Positions 33,500 to 44,747 of a DNA stretch of 64,000 nucleotides are shown here, piece by piece. Position 1 is the first letter of the stretch; each line of letters begins with the position of its first letter. The stretch comes from Pohlia nutans (lineage: Eukaryota > Streptophyta > Bryopsida > Bryales > Mniaceae). The notes under the pieces are model-generated. The model did no database searches. It saw only the letters and a list, made by a program, of their open reading frames with translations, and was not told the DNA's origin. Made by a program: the position numbers and the translations under genes. The stretch covers positions 16,949,501 through 17,013,500 of the forward strand of contig CM040094.1 in the NCBI GenBank assembly GCA_022496805.1, in the 5' to 3' direction.

Positions 33500-33992
33500 G
33501 ATTCAAATTATTAAATTATGGCAGGTTTTAGTGACAGAAATATAATTAAAGATTTAAAAGGCCATCTTCGTTATACTGAGACTTTTTGGAGTCTCATTTT
33601 TATCTTCGACTCGAAGATAAACTGTTTTATTTCTTTATTAGTATTTTGTTATAAATAGGTAACAACATCAACTTTTAGAATTTCATTATAGAATCACTAT
33701 TTGAGTATTATATATTTTTGATTTCAATCACTAGTTTTCAAATGAATTTTTGAATAACTAGCATTACCCTCTCAAAATATGCAAAACGTCTCAATATAAT
33801 TTATTGGTGCAGTGTCAATCGACGTTTAACTGAACCTCGATTCTATATCAGTTTTGCCTTAGTTAGCTTTCACAAGGAACCCTGACCAGGCAGTGATGGG
33901 TACAAGAATGGCGGTAAATTCTTGGTAATCACTTACTAATTGATGAACAACCACTTGCAAAGCTAGCTGTACATAGCAGTTTGGCAATAGTC

Positions 33993-34140
33993 ACAGGGAG
34001 AGATAAAGACATTCCCACATGGGATTCCATTTGGGAAGTGGGAAAAATTTCTCACAATTGTAACTTTCTTGGGATGATTGCAAGTAGTGTATTTTTTATC
34101 TCGGAAAGTTACAATTAAGGGAAATTTATCTCCGTGTGAG
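33993..34140. mobile_element. MITE, family of 25393-25568
   Basis: Starts CAGGGAGAGATAAAGACATT and ends AAATTTATCTCCGTGTG. The interior repeats CAATTGTAACTTTCTTGGGA and GGAAAGTTACAATT in inverse. Non-coding. Confidence 0.6.
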
Positions 34141-34337
34141 TGTTTACTTCCCAGTTCGTCAATTGGACAAGGTTCCTTGTGGCATACATTGTGTGCTATG
34201 TTTGTTAATTAGTTGTGGCGTAACTCGAGAAACTTTACATTAATTGCATTTAGGAACTGTAATGTTGCTATAGCTACTCTCCTGCCGTTCGTATAAAACG
34301 TATCATATCCATTCAAGTTACACTGGGAACTTTGACT

Positions 34338-34575
34338 GGTTTAGCCGGGGCTAAAGTGGGGTGGTTTAGCCCCCTCTTTAGCCCCCCTTAGCACTAATTG
34401 AAAAATGGGGGGGGCTAAATTTTTGTACCATTAGCCCCCATTTTAGCCCCCTTTTTGTACCATTAGCCGGGGCTAAAACACAAATTAGCCGGGGCTAAAA
34501 TGGAAGATTCGGGTTTAGCCGGGGCTAAACTGAGGTGGTTTAGCCCCCCCAAGCCAGTTTAGCCCCGGGGGCTAA
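34338..34575. repeat. Island of TTTAGCCCC / GGGGCTAAA motifs
   Basis: Within about 235 bp, at least a dozen copies of TTAGCCCC, TTAGCCGG or their inverse GGGGCTAA occur on both strands. Several are fused as TTTAGCCGGGGCTAAA, a self-complementary 16-mer. The surroundings are AT-rich, so this stands out sharply. The terminal parts are roughly inverted copies, consistent with a small TIR element such as a Tourist-like MITE. I see no clear target duplication. Confidence 0.75.
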
Positions 34576-35419
34576 ACTCTCCAAAGCTTGCAGTGTTATT
34601 AAATGATAAAGTTTAGTGAAATATATTGGTACAGTTTCAATCGACTAACTAGTTCTCATTTCTATTAATACCAGACTGGTCTTAGAAGCAACACTACTAC
34701 AGTAGGATCATACACTGTTTGCTACGTTTGCTAGAAACGTTGGGTAGTAAAGTCTCAAGAAACGTTACAGACTGAATGTTATCAAAGCTACATTTAAGGA
34801 ACCGCAATGTTGCTCTATACAGCTACCTTCCTACCGTAGCAATCAGTGTATGATCTAGTAGTATCGCGTAATCAATGATCTATAATTGCCATTTTTCATT
34901 GAAATGGTTTGTGGAGAAATTTAGGGTGTGTGCCTTGATTTGTGGAGACAAGGAGTAATAACAAGTCGAAATGACCCAACATTCACTCGTAACAACTTAA
35001 AAGTGTTATGAAATGACCCAATAAAACGATCAAAAAATGCTTCAAAACGATCTAGGATGGCGTGAAACTATTCTGTTCAAAAGATTAGGGCACATGTACT
35101 CTGATTTCTCACTCTAAATTTTTAGCTAATAAACGGAATACGGCCTATCCGTTACTTACACATGATCACAATTTTAGCACTATGAACCACATCATAAAGA
35201 AAAGAATTCTCTCAATAGGCTTCACATTAATTCACAGAGAAAATAATTATATTCTCCTTGCAGTTACATGCATGAATATTAACTAGAATTCACGTCTTTC
35301 ACGGAGTAATTGGTTGTTCCATCTGCCTAAAATATTGCTGTGAAGGAAGAATTAAACGCTTACATGTGCATGACTGCCTAACTGAGAATTTGAGGTTTGA
35401 ATTCATATTGAAGACTTAC

Positions 35420-35543
35420 GGTGGGTAAAAGGCAGACGGCATCGATCCTTGCGACGTAAAAATGCAGAGTCTTAAGATCGAACTGCTTGTTCCGATCAAC
35501 GCTGCATGCATGAATTTCAGGTCCTTCAGTCAGAGGTTCTACT
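35420..35543 (-). other. Exon-like segment, minus strand, unidentified
   Basis: A 124-nt open segment lies between a good acceptor (TTTCTTACAG, at 35544) and donor (GTAAGT, at 35419). One frame reads VEPLTEGPEIHACSVDRNKQ and then FDLKTLHFYVARIDAVCLLP. GC is higher than in the flanks. No homologue recognised, and no joined exons found. It may be a real internal exon, a non-coding RNA exon, or chance. Confidence 0.28.
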
Positions 35544-36546
35544 CTGTAAGAAACCACAAAATTTGACACAACAATGTAAAATATATACAAGCAACGAATA
35601 GCAATCGACTCCACTGTCTTGAAGGAGGAGATTCAGTAATACAGTCCGGCAATACTGAAACCTAGTCGTCTTGCAGGGATCGTTTCAAGGCGTAAAACTG
35701 AAGGAATATGATTCTGAAACTTAAATTAGACCACGATGATCCAACATTCAAACACACAAGTACGAAACCGATCCCACTGAGGCGGAATAATTTATTCGTT
35801 CAGTGCCAGATCAAATACTAGCACTGACTACATTTGATCACAAATAATTTTACGAGAAAATGGTACTGAGAAATAAAACGCGTGAACCTGGCGGAAGAAA
35901 AGAAAAGAAATCAAATACAAGAATTATGCCAAGGCGACTACCCCACTACTGATTGAATTGAAGGACTCAAGTGCCAAATGGATGCTTTTATGCATCCAGA
36001 AAGGGCTAAATAGCACATCGAGGAAGTTAAAAGAGATTGGCACTTTTCCAAGCCTTAAGCGCCTAGTTTTTAGAGCAATTCGAAACATGGAAACTTAACT
36101 AATGTGACCATATGATTGTATACATTAGTTAACTACATCTGGCGTAAGTTTTGGCTGATGATGAGAATATTCCGGGTTCAGCTTAATATTGCAATTGGGT
36201 TTAACTGTATTGCTTGTAAGTGTTCAGCAAGTACTAGGTACCCTGTTGGCGTGCAATTTTCCTCTACCAACAGTAGTAGACCTAGTGTGCAAATGAAACA
36301 ATCGTTGTTGCAGGTAGTGGACTCTTTTTTCAGATATATTCACACTCTGACTGTCTGATGGCCGGTTCCTGGCACACCTATTGCATTTCTGTCCTGACAT
36401 ACGGATATACCATGTCGGACTTGAAGGTTTTGTACGTATCCACGTAGACCTTAACCCCTTCAGTAGCAAGAAGCCCAAATTGAGCACGTTTTTAGAACAT
36501 ACTAGCTAACACCCTGTTGCAATGCACCAACATTGCATTGGGAATG

Positions 36547-36710
36547 CGGGAATCAAAAGGAACATGGGAACTTCGGGAACATAAGAGAACTTAGGAACAT
36601 TAGGAAACATGATGGGAACATTAGGGAACATTAAGGAATGCTAAGGAATGTGATGTGAAGCTTTGGGAACATCATGGGAACTGTGGAGAACGATTTGAGA
36701 ACATGATGAA
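36547..36710 (+). repeat. Degenerate GGGAACAT-type short tandem repeat
   Basis: Irregular reiteration of GGGAACAT, AGGAACATTAGG and GGAATG units over about 160 bp, in one orientation. No exact period. Non-coding. Confidence 0.6.
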
Positions 36711-37268
36711 AAATTGAAAGAAAGGGATGATTTTGTGACATGATATTGTGACGGGTACCAAGCAGGGTAGTGACATGGTATCATGACGCTATGTACTTAA
36801 TATAAGAGATTTGATTATATAGACTTGTTCTATGTAGAGTTCATCAATTTTGTTTAAATTTACATGTTTTTCCCTGACATATATAATATTCTTCATTGAT
36901 TCCAATGGTATAAGATTCGGTCCCATCAGAATTATGATTTTCACGATAAATGACTCAATTGAATTTGCTGTTTCAAAACCATCCTTCAGGGATTAACTTG
37001 ATTGCCAGGCCGGTTGATGTCTGGAATCTATGTATATACCAGGCTGGTACAGTGATGGGAAATGGTCCAATTTGTATAAGCACACCAGTTGTTGAATGGT
37101 GTGAAGGGAGTCAACAAAGTTTCCCTTTGCATTGGTTTTCTGTTGGTGTGTGTTCCACATTGATTTGATAATTGATGCATACAGCAGTTATGGACGCCGT
37201 GCAGCTCTCCTTTTCCTTGCACCAGCATGACAGTGTCCTGAACCTTCTACACTAGGTAGAAATCCTCA

Positions 37269-37594
37269 CATAACGTTCAGTAGCTTTTCAGTTGTGAATG
37301 CTACCTTCCTCAACAAAATGATGTGGAATATCCCATATCATTTCATTCCCCAATGAAGTGATGTGGGATATTCCACATCACATCAGTGGGTATGGGGCAC
37401 GTGGCATTAAACAAGAGCAACCAACCATGATTCATGAGTAGTATTCAAAAGCACTCACTCAATCACAATTCAACAGTGATTTGTGATTGTTTATTTGATT
37501 CAATAGTCCATTCAGTTATAAAACACTAGTCACTCCATATATAAAGGTGAATGAAATTAAAAGGCAACCTCTTGGAAGGCTACTGAATGTTATG
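37269..37594. mobile_element. MITE with CATAACGTTCAGTAGC ends
   Basis: The ends CATAACGTTCAGTAGC and GCTACTGAATGTTATG are almost perfect inverted repeats. The interior has ATGATGTGGAATAT and GATGTGGGATATTCCACATC. It is the longest well-preserved copy of the family at 4423-4650. Non-coding. Confidence 0.7.
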
Positions 37595-37599
37595 CACTC

Positions 37600-38485
37600 C
37601 ATTCCATCACACGCAACATATACGGTCTATCCTCCATAATATGACAATATTATCGTTAGAAGAACTACAAGAGTTTCCTACATTAAAAAAAATTATATCA
37701 TTTGAGGTTGGATTAAAATGCAATATAAATGATTATAATCAAGGTCATATAATAAGGAGTTGGGTACGTAGGCTTCATGTGTGACAAGTGTGTTGTTTGA
37801 GCATTATATGACAACATATTAAGGTTCTTTAGCAATTAACTATCATCGTGCTCATCAAGCACCACCAATAACCTTAGAACCATTCAAGATAGTGAATTAC
37901 AGTCATCTGACAACAAAGAGAAAGTATATCATCCAATAGCTAAGTTTTGTCCATCCAAAATTCAAAAGAATTTGGAAAAAATCAATGATAATCTCTACTA
38001 TTTTGAAATCATTTGATCATGCATTGGGCTCTTAATGCCTTATTATAATCTAGTAAATCAGACCTACAACTTTGGGTTTCAACACAGTGAACAACCTGAA
38101 TAGCATGTTGTTGTTGTTGTTGTTGTTGTATGAATAGGCTTGCCCACTAATCTTGCTAATAAATTTGGAACAATAAATTTGGGACAACATGGCACAATGA
38201 GGCTCCATCTCTATATTTACTTGCAACCATGACAAAAACTTCAATCTCCACAATTTGTCTCTCTCTAACAACAAATAAAACCAAAAGTGACAATGTGGTG
38301 TTGAAGAGGACAACAAAACTTATAAGGAAATACACTATAGGTCCGATGAAACCCAACATTTGCCACTTGCAATTTTGTTGGAGAACTTTTTCTTGCGAAG
38401 GGCATGCAGCTGAAGACCCATTCACACCAAGCCCCTGCCGCACTTGTATCTACCTTTCCAAAATGAACGAGGATTCAAGCATGAT
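37600..38485. other. Decayed sequence, no intact gene
   Basis: Includes a GTT microsatellite at 38106-38128. The minus frame 38156-38443 has hydrophobic runs (VYFLISFVVLFNTTLSLLVL) but no family match. The overlapping plus and minus frames suggest decayed transposon coding sequence rather than a live gene. Confidence 0.3.
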
Positions 38486-38489
38486 ATAG

Positions 38490-39070
38490 GTATCAAAAAA
38501 GAACGTCTCACTAAAACACTATCATTTTTTAACTCATTTAATGTGTGCTAAAAATTACACGTTTTCATATTACATGAATTTGATGACAAATTCGTGAGAA
38601 AGTAGTAATACTCCATTCAAAGTACTATTGAACAAGAAAAATTGAACAATCATGATATTCCTTTTCATTCCTTTGTTATCAAATCTGAAAGTGTCTTACT
38701 TCCGGATTTTATTTGTTACTTGAAGCAAAAAAGAACAATTTGGAATACCAATTTATAACAAATTGGTTTATGAACATGAAATTTAGCTTAAAAATGTTTG
38801 AATCATATTTGTGTTTAATTTTGACTTTTAATTTTCTATATTACTATATTTCCTTATCTATGGGAACTTTCAATAATCACATATTTTTCACACAATCTAA
38901 AACACACTAAAACAACTATAATTTCGTGACATCTTTGTCTTAAGACCATATGATACACTTAAATACAAACTTCATAACGTGCACGATTATTTGTTTTAAT
39001 AGAAAACCTTAAACAAATAGTCCCTTCACTTCTATAATAGTATAATGTGACTAGGTGTTGATTATGTTAA
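38490..39070 (-). repeat. Dispersed repeat, copy 2 (inverted relative to 380-1240)
   Basis: The reverse complement matches copy 1 in several ordered blocks. Here the sequence across GCACACATTAAATGAG is uninterrupted, giving the empty site for the MITE at 935-1182. Confidence 0.55.
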
Positions 39071-39628
39071 ATTAGGAAAATTTTCAAATTTAGAATTTGA
39101 ACTATATAGCCCATGATTGTTGTGTACCAACATCCTGTCTATAACTCATTGTAATTTTCGTAATTTTTCAAAGCTTTTTTTATTTCCTAAAGGACACTTT
39201 TATAAAGTCCGGAAAGTCCAGAAAGGGGTACCCATATCACTCTCAAACCCGAGAAGGTAGAACTGAGAAACAAAAAATTACTCAAATTCTTGTCTTTTAC
39301 TGCTGCAACTATTGTGCAACTGCATTATAGTGCCGCAAGTAGAACCATGCTCTTTTTTGCATCGCGTTTCATTTTGTCATGCGTTAGAATAATTTCTAAT
39401 TGCTTATTTTATATTTCTTGGTTGACAACATATTCCCTCAAAGTCACCTAACATAATCATGCATGCCACAACATTGGTGTATGTGAATGAGCCATGAAAT
39501 AAAAAAGCCGTTGCCTAGTCCGTTTTGCACGTTTGATGGAAATGCTCTAACTGTGGTATCAAAGATTCTTGTAACTGGTTACTTCGAGGGTTTTTCTTCT
39601 AGCACCACAGTGCCACACTCCAATGTTG

Positions 39629-39764
39629 TGACAAAGTCACAATGGTTTAAATCTGGAGGGACCACTCTCCATTTCATGCATGAAGCACTGCTACAGTTGT
39701 GACAAAGTCACAATGATCTAAATCTGAGACCACTCTCCATTGCATGCATGAAGCACTGCTACAG
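39629..39764 (+). repeat. Tandem duplication, about 68 bp x 2
   Basis: GTGACAAAGTCACAATG begins each unit, and GCATGAAGCACTGCTACAGT ends each. The second copy has a small deletion. Non-coding. Confidence 0.85.
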
Positions 39765-39999
39765 TGAAGGAAAAATAAAATAAAAATCCTTGGTTATTTC
39801 TTGTCATCACACCGCGTTTTCATCGTTCACCGGGTGACGAGACGGGCCATCGTCCCTTTGAAAATTTTCTCTGCCGCTTTGAGAGCGTTCCTGGAATGTA
39901 AGTATCACTCTGCCAGCTGGCAGATATGATCATAAACAATAAACAGTGCACCTCCGTCATTGGCCGTTCAATATAAAAACATATCTTATTCATGACAGC

Positions 40000-40853
40000 T
40001 CAGCAGTGATCTCAGAACCACTTTATGACATTTAGAATATTATGCGACCTCCCACATAAATGGTATCTACTTTTCCTACCGATTGTATACAATACTCACA
40101 ATACCTCTATAATATCCGGCAATATCCTTGACATATGAAGGTAATACCATGATGATATCCGTGGATATCACCTCATGAAGTTGCTACATATTTATATCAT
40201 GATGAGAATTCTCGCTACATTTCATTTTTCTTTTCATTTTCTTTCTTTGTATGTTTAGCAACCCCATTTTTTTGGGTTAGAAATCCAGCTAATTTTAGCT
40301 AGTTTTGGGATCACTAATTTATACAGCGATCCTAAAATTGGCTAAAATTAGTTGGATTTCTACCAAAAATGGGGCTGCTAAACATACAAAGAAAGAAAAT
40401 GAAAAGAAAAATGAAATGTAGCGAGAATTCTCATCATGACATAAATATGTAGCAAATTCATGAGGTGATATCTGCTGATATCACCATGGTATCACCTTAA
40501 TATATCAAGGGTATTGCCAGATATTATAGAGATATTGTGAGATTTATTGTATGCAGTGGGTAGCAAAAGTAGATACCATTTAAATGTGGGAGGTCGAATA
40601 ATGTTCTAAATGTCATAAAGTAGGTCCGAGATGACCCTAAACTACCAAGGTGATAGACAGTGGTAAGGTACCCAAACCGAATGGAGAGGTTGGCAATTCG
40701 ATTCCCGGTTGTGAAATCGTCTTACTACTTGATTGGAAAACTTGCTGCAGGTTGCAAAAAAATGCAATTTGTGTGTGTCAAAAAAACAAAAATAAAAAAA
40801 TAAAAAAATAAAAAAATAAAAAATGTCATAAAGTGGTTCTGGGATCACTGCTG
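40000..40853. mobile_element. Foldback element with arms of about 320 bp, split by a SINE
   Basis: The left arm (40000-40313) and right arm (about 40325-40622 plus 40836-40853) are inverted copies around a short loop near 40320. The outer ends are TCAGCAGTGATCTCAG and GGGATCACTGCTG. ATGACAGC flanks both sides (39992-39999 and 40854-40861), a 7-8 bp target duplication compatible with a hAT-type foldback MITE. The transcript would make one long hairpin. Confidence 0.8.
40623..40820 (+). mobile_element. tRNA-derived SINE inside the foldback element
   Basis: An A-box-like GGTGATAGACAGTGGTAAGG is followed by B-box-like CAATTCGATTCCC. The tail is reiterated AAAAAAT (40790-40820). AAATGTCATAAAGT occurs at 40608-40621 and 40821-40834 as the target duplication, cut from the right arm of the host element. 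The SINE is thus younger than the foldback. Confidence 0.7.
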
Positions 40854-41704
40854 ATGACAGCCCAAGTTCCCAAACAGATAGCGAAGCCTGGATCGCTGCA
40901 TGCACAACACTGAGGACCGGCAGGTAAGTCAATGGCGACCCCGCCGCTTTAATTGGCACTTATCAAGCTTGTCCACAGCCTCATGACAGCATCGTCCAGT
41001 GGCGACTTTTGAGATGAATCTTCACTTGCTTATTATATTATCATTTAATTCCTGATTCCGTGTTCGGTGCTTCCGGAAGCTGCTCACTTGCCGCATGAAT
41101 TCATCAGTTTCTATCTCGCTCTGGCACTTTCATTGTCCGTGATCATGCAGAAAAGCTCTGGCTCGAATCAAGTGCTTTGTTAGTAGTATCCGGATCGATC
41201 TGTTTGTGTTGTTCATTTGTGTGAGTGAAATTGTTATATCAACGAAGCTCAAAGGCTTCTACAGATTTCTGGGAATTCATTAACGCTTCAAGGATCGACA
41301 CATAGTCCTTCATTTTAGTGTAGTTTGCAAGTTTGGGTTAATCTTTGTGGAGCTTAAAGTAAATCAGGGTGCGATTGTGTCAATTTCTTGGCCGCGAATG
41401 AACCGCCGGCGATGAATTATTCAACGATGGCAAAATCAAGGTCCTTGCTCTTCTCCTTTACTCTCTAATTAGCCTAAGTTCAAATTCCTCCTTTCTTGCA
41501 AAACTCTGCTTGGAGGTTAGTACTTAGAATCACCATACGTGACTGTGAACATATAATTGTGTGATTCCTCCTGTCATATATCACATATCAAAAACCTAGA
41601 AACGCTCACTTTAGATTCCTGAGGGAATCCCTGTAATGTTGCAAGCTCGGACTGTCATAGAGTGATAAAAACCAGTTTCCAGTATGCGAAACGCAGACAA
41701 ATTT

Positions 41705-41816
41705 GCCCGCAATTGTGCCTTTCCGAGATCAAAAATACACCACAAGCATCCCAGGAAAGTTACAATTGTGGGAATTTTTTCCTGCGGGAATGTCTTTATC
41801 TCTCCATGTGTGTGAG
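41705..41816. mobile_element. MITE remnant, family of 25393-25568
   Basis: Contains CGAGATCAAAAATACAC, GGAAAGTTACAATTG and GAATGTCTTTATCTCTCC. One end is missing. Confidence 0.5.
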
Positions 41817-41866
41817 GTCAAGGGAACATGATGTGGATTGACACACACAATGAGAGGGTTGTTAGA

Positions 41867-42545
41867 ATTAAGTTGTGCTCATGAATATGATAATTAAGTT
41901 ACTTATGACAAACATCTATGACTCCAAGTTAGTTAGAACTTAGAACACCAAAATAGTAGTATAATTAGTCTATACATATTATGATAAGTACGTGTAGACA
42001 TAAAGTACTAGGACTATAAATGTGGCTTGATGGGTGAAGGAGAACACAACATCTAATCAACAAGATCTCACTAGCTTCTATAGTTGGGTGACGAGGCACA
42101 CAATAAACATTATTTACTTACCATTTGTGCACATTGTCTTTCTTTCTTACTATTTCAAGGGTAACCACGTACACTGGAATCAATGATGGATGATCAAATT
42201 AAATTGTGCTCACATGATAATAAAGTTACTTATGAGTGAGTTGATAGACCAAGCAGCTATGACTCCAAATTAGTTATAACACCTAAATAGTAGTATATAA
42301 TTAGTTTGTACATATTGTGATAAGTACATGTAGACATACAGTACTAGGACTATAAATGTGGCTTGATGGGTGAAGGAGAACACAACATCTAATCAACAAG
42401 ATCTCACTAACAAGATCTCACTAGCTTCTGTAGTTGGATGAGGAGGCACACAATAAACATTATTTACTTATCATTTGTGCACATTGTCTTTCTTTCTTAC
42501 TATTTCAAGGGTAACGACGTACACTGGAATCAATGATGGATGATA
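41867..42545 (+). repeat. Direct duplication of the promoter and leader of secreted gene B, about 336 bp x 2
   Basis: Both units contain GTAGACATA, GGACTATAAATGTGGCTTG, AACACAACATCTAATCAACA, CACACAATAAACATTATTTA and AATCAATGATGGATGAT in the same order. The step between the TATAAAT motifs is 336 bp. Unit 2 has an extra short internal repeat (AACAAGATCTCACT). The break falls just after the ATGATGGATGAT that precedes the coding start. Non-coding itself. Confidence 0.88.
42349..42358 (+). promoter_or_regulatory. TATA box of secreted gene B, duplicated upstream
   Basis: ACTATAAATG lies about 190 bp before the ATG at 42540. The same motif sits 336 bp further upstream in the first unit (42013-42022). 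Two tandem start sites are possible. Assignment by motif only. Confidence 0.45.
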
Positions 42546-42890
42546 TTTTCTGGTTGTTACTGCAGGGATCTGTCGACAACTCTAGTGCTCCTGCTGTGCT
42601 GCGTGGTCTGTGCACACTCTAGCGTCACAGGCACCATTCTCAACATGACGCTTCTGCAAGAAAGCCCAGGAGCAGACACAACAGTGTTGACGACGTTGTT
42701 TCCGACGTACGTCGTGCAAGTTCTGTGCAGGACAGCAAGTACGATGGTTTCCGACGATCCATGGTGGCTGCAAGTCAATTACTTGTTTACTGCTCCGGGT
42801 AGCACCGATGCAACTACCATCACTGGTTGGGTTGCAGATTACGACGTCGATTGCGGTAATATCGGCAATTGTGCAGTAGCTCAGTGTTAG
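42540..42890 (+). CDS. Small secreted four-cysteine DPWW protein B
   Basis: 116 residues. The hydrophobic stretch LVLLLCCVVCAHSS (15-28) predicts a signal peptide with cleavage near residue 26-28. The mature part has Cys63, 105, 111 and 116, DPWWLQV (73-79) and GWVADY (96-101). It parallels protein A (33137-33499) from GTI/TLLQ onward, so the two are paralogues. Protein B has a longer loop between the Trp pair and GWV. An acceptor-like TTGTTACTGCAG at 42554-42565 means an upstream first exon is possible; I kept the in-frame ATG because the signal peptide fits. Role unknown, likely apoplastic. The promoter is duplicated and a hairpin element lies 25 bp past the stop. Confidence 0.72.
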   Translation: MIFSGCYCRDLSTTLVLLLCCVVCAHSSVTGTILNMTLLQESPGADTTVLTTLFPTYVVQVLCRTASTMVSDDPWWLQVNYLFTAPGSTDATTITGWVADYDVDCGNIGNCAVAQC

Positions 42891-42896
42891 ATCGAG

Positions 42897-43130
42897 CACT
42901 AGTAGGAAATGGGCTAGGATGTTGTATAGGGAACCTCCCGTGTATTATCTCGTCTAGAATGTAGCCAGTGGGTACACTTGCCGAGGGGAGGTTCCCGATA
43001 CTACATGTGTCAATGTTGGTGAGTGGTTTTGGTCACAAGAAAACAGAAATATAAGCATAATATTCAGCTACTGTTCGCTATTTCCACGAAGTGTGGAATG
43101 AAAAACGACAGGTTTGCTACTAGTGAAGCA
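42897..43130. mobile_element. MITE with CACTAGTAGGAAA ends, copy carrying an inserted hairpin
   Basis: Starts CACTAGTAGGAAATG and ends GGTTTGCTACTAGTG. The interior GAGTGGTTTTGGTCACAAG and AATATAAGCATAATATTCA matches the copies at 44748, 45622 and 49893. In this copy the left arm has been replaced or split by the 42915-43012 hairpin. It begins within 10 bp of the stop codon of gene B and so forms its 3' UTR. Confidence 0.65.
42915..43012 (+). repeat. Hairpin element in the 3' flank of secreted gene B
   Basis: TTGTATAGGGAACCTCCC and the inverse GGGAGGTTCCCGATACTAC bracket about 60 bp with CTAGAATGTAGCCAG. The same sequence, in the same orientation relative to the gene, follows the stop of the S-protein gene at 47989-48083. 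It could be a very small MITE or a shared 3'-UTR structure. Confidence 0.7.
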
Positions 43131-43138
43131 TCTCCACT

Positions 43139-43312
43139 CACTACAAGCAGAGGCGTCGTTTCTCACTCTGGAGGATCCTGTTCTTGTCGCTTTTCACTGT
43201 ACATGTTTGTCCTATGTGACGAATTAATTGCACTCATCCAAGTCCAACCAAAAATTGGTGAGTGCGAAGTGGCGCCATTTGACTCACAGAGGGAGTGAAA
43301 AACGACGACTTC
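43139..43312. mobile_element. CACTA-like MITE, copy 3
   Basis: Starts CACTACAAGCAGAGGCGTCG and ends ACGACTTCTCCTTGTAGTG, so both termini are preserved. It is the best reference copy of the family. Non-coding. Confidence 0.75.
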
Positions 43313-43319
43313 TCCTTGT

Positions 43320-44745
43320 AGTGACCAACACTCTGAATAACTCTGAAAAATGGGTTGGTTAGCAATTTATTTGGAGGGAGACAGTGAAGAATGTAACCCA
43401 ATTTAGGGCCCTCGAAACGACTTATGCTAGTGTATCTTTTCTTTTGAATTGTACCAAATAATTGCACAATCCATGTGTGGTGACTTGTGAGTGACTTACT
43501 TACTATTTTTAGAGTTTAATTGAGTGATGTCAATATGAAAGTCCTTGGTATGCCGTGGATGTGCTTCAGAGTGAAATTCAGAGTTACTGGTGGAGATTCT
43601 TTTCAGTAGAACTGGCAAACGGAAGTTATTAGCACAAGCACATGAATGTTGGCAAGGTGGTAGAGATATATCGACGTGTAGGAAAAAAAAAATTTATCAT
43701 TTGAATGCCGGTTGTGGATTCATGATTTCCTGTTTGTGGAGATGTGATTAGGGCTTGCTCTGATCTCAATGGATTAAAAAGTGCAGAACCTCAAAGCTAC
43801 TGTAACAAATCATGCTGATTGAGAAGAGAAAACTGTTAGTGCCATTGTTACTTGGCTTTTCAATTATCTCTCAAACAAATGGTATGACCATTGGGTATGG
43901 TATCAAACAAATGGTATGACCAAACGGTATACAGTGTCTGTCATTAAATAATATTTAAATCTAGTCAAACCAGTTATTCATAACTTAGTTTCCCAATGAC
44001 TACACTTTTCATTCCATTTTGTTTCATGTGTGGTTTGATGTAATGCCCCATTACTGTACATGACAGTCTGCAAATGAATTTATTTATTTATTTAAATTTT
44101 TTGGTTAAATTTGTACCTTGCGACCACCATCATAAAGCTTTTTCAATGAATAGTGACTCACAAGTGACCAACACAAAATCCAAAGTAAGTAAATGGTGTT
44201 TATCAATAAGTACACTAATTCATGAAGGTTGAGACTTGAGTTGCAATAAAGCTACAAAATAGTGTACCATACACTACTAACATAGAATGAAGTGTGTAGC
44301 TTCAATTAAGAAGAGGCATAATGCTTAGCTTTTCCTCCTCTTGCCCTTTGTATCAGAGCAAGAATAATTCTTTCCTAGATTTTAGCAAAGGGCTCAATTC
44401 AATTATAATTAAACAAGTGTGCGATTTCATTGCTTCTAGCCAATGCCATGGTTGTTGATTGTCCATTCTTTTTGAGGAGGTTAACGTACCACCCTCACAT
44501 TGGTAAATTATGTTATGGGGTGCCATGTCCCATAAGAAAAGTAGGAACATTTTACAATGTTGTAATAGTACCCAATTTATTACATGTTTTACTATATGAG
44601 TCACATAACTTTAGTTATCATTTTACTACATTAACACATAGTAAATTGATAATTTTATTACACAATAAACATCCCTTGTGTCCTCAAAGACGTGCCTACA
44701 ATGGAAATATAGAAGCATACAGTCTATAGAATACACACAATTAGT
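43320..44745. other. Gene-free stretch
   Basis: No recognisable coding frame. The overlapping plus and minus frames at 44353-44729 have no family resemblance. Nothing else noted beyond AT-rich sequence. Confidence 0.35.
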
Positions 44746-44747
44746 TA

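Noticed and set aside
32824..33545. Long frames of 100-158 codons overlapping DPWW gene A and its minisatellite
   Set aside because: They encode repeat or arginine/serine-rich shadow peptides. Only the 33137-33499 frame matches its paralogue.
38106..38128. GTT run as a coding poly-amino-acid tract
   Set aside because: Simple microsatellite; the frames across it are not recognisable proteins.
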